From Akkermansiaceae bacterium (GTDB lineage: Bacteria > Verrucomicrobiota > Verrucomicrobiia > Verrucomicrobiales > Akkermansiaceae): a DNA stretch of 34,586 nt. The stretch lies in the NCBI GenBank assembly GCA_025457665.1, contig JALOTY010000039.1, positions 1-34,586 on the forward strand, written 5' to 3'. Below, one piece after another: positions 1 to 8,100 of the stretch (the stretch's first letter is position 1; each line of letters begins with the position of its first letter). The notes beneath the pieces were generated by a model. The model worked only from the letters and a program-made list of their open reading frames with translations. It had not been told where the DNA came from and did not search any database. A program made the position numbers and the translations under genes.

Positions 1-190
1 TTGCATCCGATGGGAGAAATCGACTGCGATGTTTCAAGGCTTTGTGAATCTGACGTGCGCTCTGCTCCTCATGAGAGAGGTTTTGGGATAGCTTCTAGCC
101 TCAAAGACAACAGCTGGAAGCACTCAGCCCTTCAAGGCTTACCTAGGCGAAGGTAACGTCGGCATACAAGGAACCATTGATGAATTTGGG

Positions 191-484
191 ATGGTTGACT
201 TCACCTACATGACCGGTCCCGGGACCCCACGTGGCGCGCAAATGTTCAATGAGATGCTTGAACACTTCGGTTCAAACGTGATTGGGGTCCGAGGTAGCTG
301 GGCTGGAGGAGGTGAGCTTTCGACCAATTTTGACGTTTACAAAGCAGCTATCGGTCGAAACCTTTCACCCGAGGAGGCTGCTGCACTGACGCCAACAGGC
401 AAGAATGCAACCCGCGCTGGATTCGGAAAGATCAACATATTCACGGACAATGAGAACGAGGTTTTACTTGAGTTTACAAGATGA
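191..484 (+). CDS. Polymorphic-toxin C-terminal-domain-like protein (possibly 5'-truncated)
   Basis: A 97-residue protein starting at MTGPGTPRGAQMF after a short lead-in, with a WAGGG...N motif, an SPEEAA..TPTGK segment and a GF..I.IF end. This layout resembles small C-terminal toxin domains found at the ends of RHS/polymorphic toxins; I recognise it from memory and cannot name the fold or activity. The same frame stays open and looks coding back to about base 92 (QPFKAYLGEG...IDEFG), where an in-frame TAG at 89-91 stops it. The gene is therefore either a small stand-alone protein or the detached tip of a larger toxin whose N-terminal part is lost. The stop overlaps the next start as ATGA (481-484), which suggests translational coupling to a partner. 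Function is inference. Confidence 0.45.
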   Translation: MVDFTYMTGPGTPRGAQMFNEMLEHFGSNVIGVRGSWAGGGELSTNFDVYKAAIGRNLSPEEAAALTPTGKNATRAGFGKINIFTDNENEVLLEFTR

Positions 485-774
485 AGCACTATTCCGAGAT
501 GGCCGAACTTATGCGCATAGCGAGAGCCAACATGTTGCCCTCGCAACTGGCTCACATGGTGATTTTGCATGCAGATGGTGACGTAGGTCAATTTTACCTC
601 ATCACCGTCTTTGCAGAAGCATTCCCGGAAGTGCCACTCCAGCAGATCAAGCGAGCAAGTCGCTGGCATCGTGTATGTAACAATGGGATGAGCGACGCAG
701 AGTTCGATGCTATGCTTTCTCCGTGGTTCGGCAGCGCATCGTCCGATTCTCCGCCGCAAGAACCCCGTGGCTGA
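481..774 (+). CDS. Hypothetical protein, candidate immunity partner
   Basis: A 97-residue protein of unknown family with no signal peptide or membrane segment. It begins inside the upstream stop (ATGA overlap), so the two are almost certainly co-translated. The N-terminal half is helical-looking (MAELMRIARANMLPSQLAHM), followed by an acidic stretch and W/F residues near the C-terminus. Small acidic cytosolic proteins directly downstream of a toxin domain are often its immunity protein; that is the only basis for the functional guess. The last ~15 residues (SASSDSPPQEPRG) look unlike the rest and may mark a 3' end altered by the recombination that created the adjacent repeat island. Confidence 0.45.
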   Translation: MKHYSEMAELMRIARANMLPSQLAHMVILHADGDVGQFYLITVFAEAFPEVPLQQIKRASRWHRVCNNGMSDAEFDAMLSPWFGSASSDSPPQEPRG

Positions 775-846
775 GCTCAGTAGGTTTGGCAGCGGGCGGC
801 GTCTTGGGTGCTTGTCGCGAGTCGTGTGGCCGCACGAACACCTAGG

Positions 847-1242
847 TAAGCGTGGTCTCTGCCGCCTCCCGGTCTTTCTCCACTGTATAGCGTAGCGTTG
901 ATAGTGTCGCGTCGTGTGATTACTACGCACGACTCCCTTATGAAGTTCGACCGGCGCGGACGTCTCCGCTATGAACCGGAACAGAAAGCCGCTCTGATCG
1001 AGGCCGATGCTGCCAGCGGTCTGAGCGGTCCGAAGTTCGCCCCTCCGGGGCTGGAGACAGGCGAGGCATCCTCCTATCCCATCCATCCCATCCATCCTGG
1101 TCCGACTTCCCGGCTGTTCCTTTTCGTCCCTTTCGATCCTTTCGTTGTTCCCCACTTCATCAACCTTTCCGTGTTTTCCGAGTATTCCGTGGTTCCTTCT
1201 TCCGCAGCGGGAAGCGGGTAGCAAGGAGCGTGGGATAGCCGA
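847..1242 (+). repeat. Dispersed ~390 bp repeat, copy 1 (IS66-head remnant plus non-coding tail)
   Basis: This stretch aligns along its length with 2241-2627, in direct orientation. Both copies run from TAAGCGTGGTCTCT through a GTAGCGTTGATAG segment and a short transposase-like reading frame, and then a T/C-rich tail to GCGGGTAGCAAGGAGCGTGG. The tail translates to frame-free strings such as NTRKTRKG on the opposite strand, typical of dispersed non-coding repeats. Copy 1 has a CATCC/CATCCC minisatellite near 1074-1100 that is shorter in copy 2. Confidence 0.75.
940..1044 (+). pseudogene. IS66-family TnpA-like N-terminal fragment (copy 1)
   Basis: Reads MKFDRRGRLRYEPEQKAAL and then a SGLSGPKFA segment, which matches the start of the small helix-turn-helix accessory protein (TnpA) of IS66-type elements (RRRYSxEQKxALLAA..SGLSG). 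The usual continuation is missing. Relative to the copy at 2335 it has one extra base after GPKFA, so even the residual GWRQARQ end is out of frame. There is no TnpB or transposase downstream, so it is a relic. Confidence 0.55.
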
Positions 1243-1351
1243 TGCTTCGCGTAGAGGCTGTCAGTGATGGGTGGTCGGTGTGAGATGCCTCAGGGGGTGT
1301 CCGTCTTCGCTGGCACCGTGCCAGAAGCGATGTTTTGCGATAGGGGCGAGG

Positions 1352-1552
1352 AAAATCCGGGACAGGCTTCAATTCCACCTGCTCTGCAACCCCGCGTCCG
1401 AAATCGACCTCCCCAAGCTCGAACACCGCCTGCCCAAACACGTCCTCACCATCAGCGACGTGGAAACCATCCTCGCCCGTTGCGACGTGGCAGACCCCAG
1501 CGGCCTCGGCATCCGTGATCGCGCCATTTTAGAAACCCTCTACAGCACCGGC
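1352..1552 (+). pseudogene. Tyrosine recombinase (XerC/D-like integrase) fragment
   Basis: About 67 residues read as a continuous piece of a phage/Xer-type integrase: NPASEIDLPKLEHRLPKHVL, then a DVETILARCDV segment and GIRDRAILETLYSTG. This is the junction between the core-binding and catalytic domains, just before the first catalytic Arg. Upstream sequence does not continue the family, and after STG the frame runs into unrelated NERPVERQKPP. None of the catalytic residues (R, K, HxxR, Y) is retained, so it is an internal remnant. It lies between the two direct repeats and suggests that an integrative element once occupied this spot. Confidence 0.7.
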
Positions 1553-1650
1553 AACGAGCGGCCCGTCGAGCGCCAGAAACCACCGACCGACGAACCACCA
1601 TAAACAACGCCACTCTTTACCCGCCGCCAAAAGCCGTCTATCCTTCCAGC

Positions 1651-1869
1651 ATGAATGAACGCATCACCTTCAACCCGAACCAGTGTGGAGGCCGTCCCTG
1701 CATCCGCGGGATGCGCATCCGCGTGAAGGACGTGCTTGATCTGCTGGCCGCCAGAGTGCCCGAAGCTGAAATCCTCGAAGACTATCCGTATCTGGAACCC
1801 GACGACATCGCTGCCTGTTTGGAATACGCCGCTGCCGAAGCCGATCATCCCGTCCTCGTCGCCCGGTAG
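1651..1869 (+). CDS. DUF433-family antitoxin
   Basis: A 72-residue protein with the DUF433 hallmarks: CGGRPCIRGMRIRVKDVLDLL near the N-terminus (the G-x-P-x-I-x-G-T/M-R motif) and EILEDYPYLEPDDIAACLEYA at the C-terminus. The family is a winged-helix/VapB-like DNA-binding antitoxin, usually paired with a DUF5615 PIN-like toxin. Here the toxin start lies 3 nt after this stop, the standard arrangement. The frame is intact and full length, so the antitoxin can be made although the toxin gene carries a nonsense codon. It probably autoregulates its own promoter upstream, which I could not pinpoint. Confidence 0.85.
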   Translation: MNERITFNPNQCGGRPCIRGMRIRVKDVLDLLAARVPEAEILEDYPYLEPDDIAACLEYAAAEADHPVLVAR

Positions 1870-1872
1870 CCC

Positions 1873-2202
1873 ATGCGCTTCGTCGTCGATGCCCAGTTGC
1901 CGCCCGCCTTGGCCCGGCTGCTCACTGCCCACGGCCATCAAGCCGAGCACGTTGCCGACATTGGCCTGCGCGACGCCGACGACTCCCCCATCTGGCTCTA
2001 CGCCCTTCAGCAACAAGCCATTATCATTACCTAAGACGAAGACTTCCCGCACCGCCTCAGCCAAACCGTGACCGCCCCCGTCATCGTCTGGCTGCGCATC
2101 GGCAACACCAGCCGCAAAGCCCTGCTCCAGTGGTTCGAGCCACTGCTGCCGCAGATCGTCCAGCATATCCAGCAAGGCGACCGCCTCATCGAGGTCCGCT
2201 GA
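1873..2202 (+). pseudogene. DUF5615 PIN-like toxin interrupted by a nonsense codon
   Basis: From ATG 1873 the frame gives MRFVVDAQLPPALARLL, then HGHQAEHV...LRDADDSPIW and IIIT, then TAA (2032-2034, codon 54), and then DEDFPHRLSQ...VIVWLRIGNTS to a TGA at 2200-2202. This is a complete DUF5615 PIN-like nuclease (about 109 residues) except for that stop. In the family the stop position is normally Lys in the conserved T-K-D-E-D-F motif, so one A-to-T change in an AAA codon explains it. The Asp residues of the PIN-like active site (D6, D in DEDF) and the C-terminal half are undamaged, which points to a recent inactivation. Suppression, readthrough or a sequencing error cannot be excluded. Confidence 0.8.
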
Positions 2203-2240
2203 AGTCGCGCCCGCGCCTTGCCCTTCTTCTTAGCTGCTAG

Positions 2241-2627
2241 CGTAAGCGTGGTCTCTGACGCCTTCCGGTCCTTCTTCGGGCATAGCGTAGCGTTGATAGC
2301 GTCGCGTCCTATGAATGCTACGCACGACTCCCTTATGAAGTTCGACCGGCGCGGACGTCTCCGCTATGGACCGGAACAAAAAGCCGCTCTGATCGCGGCC
2401 TACGTTGCCAGCGGTCTGAGCGGTCCGAAGTTCGCTCTCGTGGGCTGGAGACAGGCGAGGCAAGCTCCTATCCCACCCATCCTGGTCCAAACTCCATGCT
2501 GTTCCGTTTCGTTCCTTTCGATGATTTCGTTGTTCCCCACTTCATCAACCTTTCCGTGTTTTCCGGGTATTCCGTGGTTCCTTTTTCCGTAGCGGGAAGC
2601 GGGTAGCAAGGAGCGTGGAATAGCCGA
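2241..2627 (+). repeat. Dispersed ~390 bp repeat, copy 2
   Basis: Direct-orientation counterpart of 847-1242. Within it the 60 bases around the TnpA-like start (from CGCACGACTCCC onward) are nearly identical to copy 1, and the tail TTCATCAACCTTTCCGTGTT is shared. Divergence is concentrated at the middle (the CCATCC minisatellite) and in scattered point changes. The two copies bracket the recombinase fragment and the DUF433/DUF5615 pair, so homologous recombination between them could delete the 1.4 kb between. Confidence 0.75.
2335..2463 (+). pseudogene. IS66-family TnpA-like N-terminal fragment (copy 2)
   Basis: Reads MKFDRRGRLRYGPEQKAALI, then AAYVASGLSGPKFAL and VGWRQARQ. It is the better preserved of the two copies: the helix-turn-helix start is followed directly by GWRQARQ, which in full-length relatives comes after an additional ~10 residue GVKYxTF-type segment. 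An internal deletion is therefore already present, and copy 1 shows the same compaction. After ARQ the frame enters the non-coding tail. It has no function on its own. Confidence 0.55.
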
Positions 2628-2628
2628 C

Positions 2629-2657
2629 TTTTCGTCCCTTTCGATCCTTTCGTTGTT
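2629..2657 (+). repeat. 29-bp extra copy of a repeat-tail segment
   Basis: The 29 bases TTTTCGTCCCTTTCGATCCT plus TTCGTTGTT here are identical to 1121-1149 inside repeat copy 1, although repeat copy 2 itself has a diverged version at the equivalent place. This indicates a third, partial repeat unit abutting copy 2, between it and the rph terminus. The remaining bases up to 2714 hold nothing recognisable. Confidence 0.6.
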
Positions 2658-2714
2658 AGAAAACCTCATCCGCCATTCCTCGTTTTCCCGAGCGGGGCTT
2701 GGGGTGTCCTGGGG

Positions 2715-3497
2715 TCAGCGGAGTAGGGACGAGAGGTCGGCGAGGAGTGGGCCGTCCTTGCGGTCGGCTTCGAGGATGGCGGCTTTTTGCAAACTGAAGA
2801 TTTCTCCGATGCCCTTTTTTGCGAGGTCGAGCATGGAGCTGAGCTGGTCGCCACTGAAGACCGATTCCTCACCGCTGCCCTGAACTTCGACGAATTCCAG
2901 TTTCTCGGTCATGACGACGTTGAAATCGACAGCGGCTTCCTTGTCTTCGGGATAGTTGAGGTCCAGCACGGCCTGACCTTGGAAAATCCCGGTCGAGACC
3001 GCTGCCACAAGTTGTTTGAGGGGGAAGTCGCGAAGCTTGCCTTCTGCCATCAGGCGGTTCAGCGCGATGGCCAGGGCCACGCAGCCACCGGTGATCGAGG
3101 CGGTGCGGGTGCCGCCGTCGGCCTGGAGGACGTCGCAATCCACCCAGAGGGTCCGGGTTCCGAGTTTGTCGAGATCGACCACCGCCCGCAGCGCGCGACC
3201 GATGAGGCGCTGGATTTCCGACGAGCGGCCATCGAGCTTGCCGCGCGAAATGTCCCGCTGCTTTCGGTCCAGGGTGGAGTAGGGGAGCATCGAGTATTCC
3301 GCTGTCACCCATCCTCCGGGCGTCCGTTGTGCCTTCATCCAGCGTGGCACGTCTTCCTCGACCGTGGCGGCGCAGATCACCCGGGTGTTGCCAAAGGAAA
3401 CCAGCACCGAGCCCTTGGCATGGGGAGCCACATCGGGGGTGAAAGAAATCGGGCGGAGTTGATCGAAGGCGCGGGCATCGGGGCGTATGGCTGACAT
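2715..3497 (-). CDS. rph: Ribonuclease PH
   Basis: A 260-residue RNase PH, the phosphorolytic 3'-to-5' exoribonuclease that trims nucleotides from tRNA precursors after the CCA end. Family signatures run in order: KGSVLVSFGNTRVICAATVE, then PGGWVTAEYSMLPYST, then DGRSSEIQRLIGRALRAVVD and LWVDCDVLQADGGTRTASIT, with the phosphate/RNA-binding RS-E-IQRLIGR and the catalytic DxxxAD-GTRTA region intact. The C-terminal tail (residues ~240-260) is a little longer than the usual ~238-240. I start it at MSAIRPDARAFD because the typical family N-terminus begins there; the same frame is open further upstream, but that part is non-family sequence overlapping the divergent gene. The start lies 57 bp from that divergent gene, so both promoters must share a small intergenic space. 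Confidence 0.95.
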   Translation of the reverse strand: MSAIRPDARAFDQLRPISFTPDVAPHAKGSVLVSFGNTRVICAATVEEDVPRWMKAQRTPGGWVTAEYSMLPYSTLDRKQRDISRGKLDGRSSEIQRLIGRALRAVVDLDKLGTRTLWVDCDVLQADGGTRTASITGGCVALAIALNRLMAEGKLRDFPLKQLVAAVSTGIFQGQAVLDLNYPEDKEAAVDFNVVMTEKLEFVEVQGSGEESVFSGDQLSSMLDLAKKGIGEIFSLQKAAILEADRKDGPLLADLSSLLR

Positions 3498-3554
3498 GCG
3501 GGGCAGTGAACGGACCTTGCCGTCCGCTGCCAAGCGCGAACCCCCATTTTCCCC

Positions 3555-4706
3555 ATGATCAAAACCCTGCTTTGCCTCCTGCCCCTGCCGCTCGCCGCTC
3601 TCGATCTCCCGCAAATCCCCGAGGTGAACGAGGCGATGCGGAAAGCCATCGATTCCCAGGAAATCGCCGCCGCCATCACGCTGGTGGCGGAAAACGGCGT
3701 GACCAAGCACTGTGGAATCGATGGCGTGCGGGACCTGGACCAACCCGAGAAGCTCGGGCTGGACTCGATGTTTTGGATCGCCTCGATGACCAAGCCGGTG
3801 ACGGGCGTGGCGGTGATGATTTTGCAGGAGGAAGGGAAGCTCGACCTGGACGATCCGGTTTCCAAGCATCTGCCGGAGTTTGGGGCCTTGAAGGGTCCCG
3901 ATGGCAAGCCGGCAAGCATCACCTTGCGGCAATGTCTGACCCATACCAGCGGCCTGCCCGAGCCTAGCGCCGAAGCCAGCCGTGATGCCCGCGAGCTTCA
4001 GGGGATCATGCCATCGATTCTTGCCCAGCCCCTGCAATTCCCTCCGGGATCCCGCTGGCAGTACTGCCAGAGCGGCATCAATACGGCGGCACGCGTGGTG
4101 GAGGTTGTTTCCGGAATGTCCTTCCCCGAGTTCATCGAGAAACGCATCTTCCAGCCCCTGGGGATGAAGGACACGACCTTTTATCCCGATGAAGATCAGG
4201 CCGCGCGGCTGGTCACTTCCTATGAGCGCACGGCGGATGGCAAGCTGGTGCCTGCGCCACTGCGTTTTCTTGAGGGCAAGCCTGTGACCTCACGCGACCG
4301 CTATCCGCGCGCGAACGGCGGGCTTTTTTCCACGGCCAGCGACTACCTGGCCTTCTGTCAGATGTTGTTGGATGGAGGGAAATCGAAGGATCAGCGCCTC
4401 CTGAGTGAGGCTTCCGTGCTCACCTTTCGAAGCATTCATACCGGGGATCTTGAAACCGGATTCACGCCGGGAAATGGCTGGGGTGTGGGCTGCTGCGTCG
4501 TTCGCGAACCTCAGGGGGTCAGTGCCGCGCTTTCGCCCGGCAGCTTCGGCCATGGTGGAGCGTATGGCACTCAGGCATGGATCGATCCGGTGAAGAAGCG
4601 GATCTTCCTCCTGATGGTTCAACGGGCGAATTTCCCGAACTCGGATGACTCTCCGGTCCGCAAGGAATTCCAGAACGCCGCGGCCAAGGCTTTGGATCGA
4701 CCCTGA
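3555..4706 (+). CDS. Secreted serine hydrolase, beta-lactamase/esterase (class C fold) family
   Basis: A 383-residue protein with a short hydrophobic signal (residues 1-16, cleaved near LAALD). The nucleophile motif SxxK is S77-M-T-K80 in FWIASMTKPVTGVAV. The second motif, usually YxN, reads YCQ (WQYCQSGINTAARVVE), and the third is HGG (FGHGGAYGT). The fold family covers penicillin-binding proteins, class C beta-lactamases and esterases; substrate cannot be assigned, and most Verrucomicrobiota members are annotated only as serine hydrolases. The gene is divergent from rph and convergent with the surface-protein gene downstream. The Gln in place of the usual Asn in motif two is the only departure from the expected catalytic set. 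Confidence 0.88.
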   Translation: MIKTLLCLLPLPLAALDLPQIPEVNEAMRKAIDSQEIAAAITLVAENGVTKHCGIDGVRDLDQPEKLGLDSMFWIASMTKPVTGVAVMILQEEGKLDLDDPVSKHLPEFGALKGPDGKPASITLRQCLTHTSGLPEPSAEASRDARELQGIMPSILAQPLQFPPGSRWQYCQSGINTAARVVEVVSGMSFPEFIEKRIFQPLGMKDTTFYPDEDQAARLVTSYERTADGKLVPAPLRFLEGKPVTSRDRYPRANGGLFSTASDYLAFCQMLLDGGKSKDQRLLSEASVLTFRSIHTGDLETGFTPGNGWGVGCCVVREPQGVSAALSPGSFGHGGAYGTQAWIDPVKKRIFLLMVQRANFPNSDDSPVRKEFQNAAAKALDRP

Positions 4707-4711
4707 TCATG

Positions 4712-4748
4712 AAAAGGCCACCGGCGGAGGTCGATGCCGCCGATGGCC
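4712..4748 (-). terminator. Intrinsic terminator of the minus-strand surface-protein gene
   Basis: GGCCA-cc-GGCGG (4716-4727) pairs with CCGCC-ga-TGGCC (4737-4748) around a 9-nt loop. AAAA at 4712-4715 becomes a TTTT tract after the hairpin on the minus strand. It begins 18 nt beyond the stop of the minus-strand gene. It sits between two convergent genes, and the uridine tract is only on the minus-strand side. Confidence 0.7.
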
Positions 4749-4766
4749 CCGTGAAAGCCTGTGGGC

Positions 4767-5112
4767 TCAGGGTCCCGTGACCCGCAGTCGGGCGAACTGG
4801 CGGGTGCCGGTGGGGAAGGTGAACTTCACCGCGTTGCCAGTGATTTCCACATTGCCTGCTCCGGTGCCCAGGGTGGCCGCCGTCCAGGTGCCGGTGAGCG
4901 AGGTGGAGCTTTCTACGATAAAGTCAGTACTATAAACCCCGGAGTAATCCGCCGCCTTCGTCCAGGTGATGCTTGTGCCGCCGAGATCGGTCACGACCCC
5001 CGGCAGGGCGGTGAAGCCGGTGGTGACCGAGTTTCCGCCGAGGAAGTATTCGATGCCATTGGCCACGCCATCGCCATCATGATCGTCATCGATCCCCCCA
5101 GCGGTGCTGTTG
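4767..5112 (-). repeat. C-terminal module repeat, copy 1 (~345 bp)
   Basis: These ~345 bases match 9797-10142 with about 16 differences by eye (near 95% identity), in the same orientation and frame. The match starts at the stop codon and ends just upstream of the GGIDDDHDGDGVANGIEYF coding segment. Upstream of it the two genes are unrelated. The long run through TTCTACGATAAAGTCAGTAC is perfectly conserved. Confidence 0.85.
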
Positions 5113-8100
5113 GTCGCCTGCCAGGAACTGTAGCCGCCGGGGCTGACGTTGAGGACGAGGTTTGATCCGCTGAGAGCGAGGGTGCCATTGAAGGCGCCGA
5201 TCGCGCCGCTGAGATTGGCGGGATCCAGGGAGTCGCCCGGGAAGATTCCGTTGCTGGTGATCAGCGTGTAGGTGCCGACTTCCAAGCCTCCGAGATTGGT
5301 GAAGTTGAAATCATCGAATCCCAGGACCTCGATGCCGAGGCCGAGCGTGCCGGTGACGGCGATCCGGTCGCTGCTGCCTGCGAGCGAGTCCAGCTCGAAA
5401 CTGAGTTTCCCTGTGCCGCCCGCCATGGCAACGAGGTCAAGATCGCCGCCGATGGAGAGTTGTCCTGCCGAAGCCCCCGGGGCGATGCCCCCTGCGGCGG
5501 CGACGATCACATTTCCTCCCACTGTGCCGGTGCCGCCGAGTTGGCCACCATTGATGGTCACTTCGCTCGTGGCGGGGAGCGAGCCCTGGATGCGCAAGGT
5601 GCCGTTGTTGATCGTGGTGGTGCCCGTGAAGCTTTGCGCCGCCGTCAGCGTTTGGATGCCGGCCCCACTCTTGACCAGATTCATCCCGGACGCGCCATCG
5701 GCGATGATGCCCGAGTAGCTGAGATCGGCTCCGCTCACGGGATTGAGGGTGAGGGTGGTGACCGCATCATAACCTCCGGCGGTGGTGGTGAAGATTGCGG
5801 CGAGGTTCTTGTCACCGGTGAGCCCGCCGAGAGTCAGGGTCGTGACGGTGGTTTGCAGGCCATGGAATTCATCTCCCGTCACGCTGGCCAAGGTATCCAG
5901 CGGGCTGTTCTGCAGCGAGGTGGGGTGGCCGGCACAAAGGATTCCCTCCAGAATGGTCGTTGCGCCGTTGAAGGTGTTTGAAGCACCGGCCGCGAGGGTG
6001 AACTTGCCGATGCCCTCTTTTGTTAGAGCAAGGTTGCCGGTGATTTGGGCGCTGGGGTTGACGGGGTTGCCATTGAACGACGATGAAACTCCGAGTCCGC
6101 CGAAGGTGAAGTCGGCGCTGTTGTTGAGGGTCAGCGTGGCCAGTGCGCCGCTGTTGGTGACCCGCTGGTTCCGCGCGGTGAGGGTGGCGATGCTGTTGGT
6201 CAATCCGGCAAGCGTCTGGGGATTGCCGAAAAGATCATAGGTCACCGCGCGACCGGAACCCGAACCGTTGCCGCCTGTGAGATTGAGGACGGTGGTGGTG
6301 GGCAGGGCATCGGCCACTCCGGCCCTCACGGTGAGGGTGACGCCGGTGTTTCCGGTGGTGATGGTGGTGTTTCCCGAATAGGTGGCAGGTGTTCCGAGGT
6401 TGATGGCCTGGAGATTGCCGCCGCTGTTCGCGCTTCCGGGAGAGGAGAAGGTGAGATTTCCCGATCCGCCAATCGCGCTGTTCAGGTTCAAGGTTCCCGC
6501 GGCTGAGGTATTGCGTCCGAAGGCGATGGCCGTCGTCCCCGCCGTGCCCAGAGTGATGGGAGTGGAAAGGGTGAGATCGTGGGTTTGGGTGGAAAGCGTG
6601 CCGCTGTTGAGGATCACGCCGCTGGTCCCCTGAAAGGCTGCGCTGTTGTTGTAGGATAGAACGCCGCCGTTGATGGTGGTCGGTCCGGTGTAGCTGTTTG
6701 ACGTGTTGAAATTGAGGGTTCCCGCCGAGGATTTGACGACCGAACCGGAACCACTGATGCCGCTGCTGTTGATCGTGACGCTGGCACCGCCATCCGCGCT
6801 GATGGTCAGGGTGCTCGCGCCGAGGTCGATGCCCCCGCTGTAGGTCGCGCCGGTGTTGCCATCCCCACGGACGAGAGTCGAGTCGGCAAGGGTGACAGGT
6901 CCGGCAAACACGATGCCGGTCGCGCTTCCGCCGACGTGGATCGCCCCATTGTTCGCCGTGCCGTTTCCAGCGAGTGTGAGGGGCTCATTCGTCGTCGAAC
7001 TGGCAAAGCTGGCACCTGCGAAAAGTCGCCCGCCTGCGGCCACGGTGGTCCCGGCAGCGCTCGTGCCCAGGGCGGAGGCATTGCGGATTTCCAGGGCACC
7101 CCGGGTGATGTGAGTCGTTCCGGTGTAGGTATTCGCACCGCTGAAAATCGTCGTCGCGGGAGTGGTGCCTATGGGTGCGGTGCTGGCGATCGTCACGGAT
7201 GAGGCCCCGGCGCCATTGTCGGTGATCGGAGCGCTCACGACGAGGTGGCCACCGTTGGTTCCGCCGCCATTGTCCAAGTTGATGACGAGGTTTCTTTCCG
7301 GGCCGATCACAATGGAGCTGGTCCCGGCACCCGGCAGGATGGAGGTGGTGTTGCTCGACTGCACACCGAGGATGCCGTTGATCGTGTAGGTGCCATCCGC
7401 GGCCAGCGTGAGGGTTCTGCCGTTGGAGTTTGGATTGAGAACCAAGCCGTGGCTGGCAGCGGTGGTGGAGGTCAAAACAAGGTTGGCGGAGGAGATCTGA
7501 TAGGCGGCCAGCGGGTCTGCGGTGGTGGCGGTCAGGACCGGAATCGTGGCCGCGAGGGCTTGCAGTTGACCAGCGCTGTCGATGCTCACCCATCGTGCGG
7601 AGCCGGCCGAGGCGGATTGCCGATAGAACAACCCGGCGCTGGGATTTCTCTTGCCACTTGCGGGAGGGGCGACGCCGTTGATGCTGGTCACGGTGACGAT
7701 TTCCGTGGTGGAAGGTACTCCCGTGGCCCAGATCGTATTCGGGGTGAAGAGCGTTGTGGCACCCGGATTCACCGTCAAATCCCCAAGGTGGAGAGTGGCG
7801 GAAGTGGCGCTTGCCCCTTTTGAGAGGGACACTTGATTCGTCCCTGCGCCGATGGTGGTCGCGGCAAAGCTCTGCAGTGTTGTCGCAGCCGCGAGGTCTT
7901 GACCGGTCAGCGTCAGCACGGAGCCTTTCGACAGGGCAAGAGTGTTTGCGGGTCCGATAAGATTCGTGGGCGTGGCAAGGTGATTGAAATCGAGCACCAG
8001 CGTGCCGCCTTCGATCCTCAGGCCCCCGCTGAATGGGTGCGCGGCCGAGCCGTTGAGCGTGAGAGAACCGCTGCCGAGTTTGGTGAGCCCGACGCTGCCT

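Noticed and set aside
1..91. Coding sequence at the left edge
   Set aside because: Frames here are short or run into the TAG at 89-91, and nothing recognisable was found; an RHS core may lie to the left but is outside the window.
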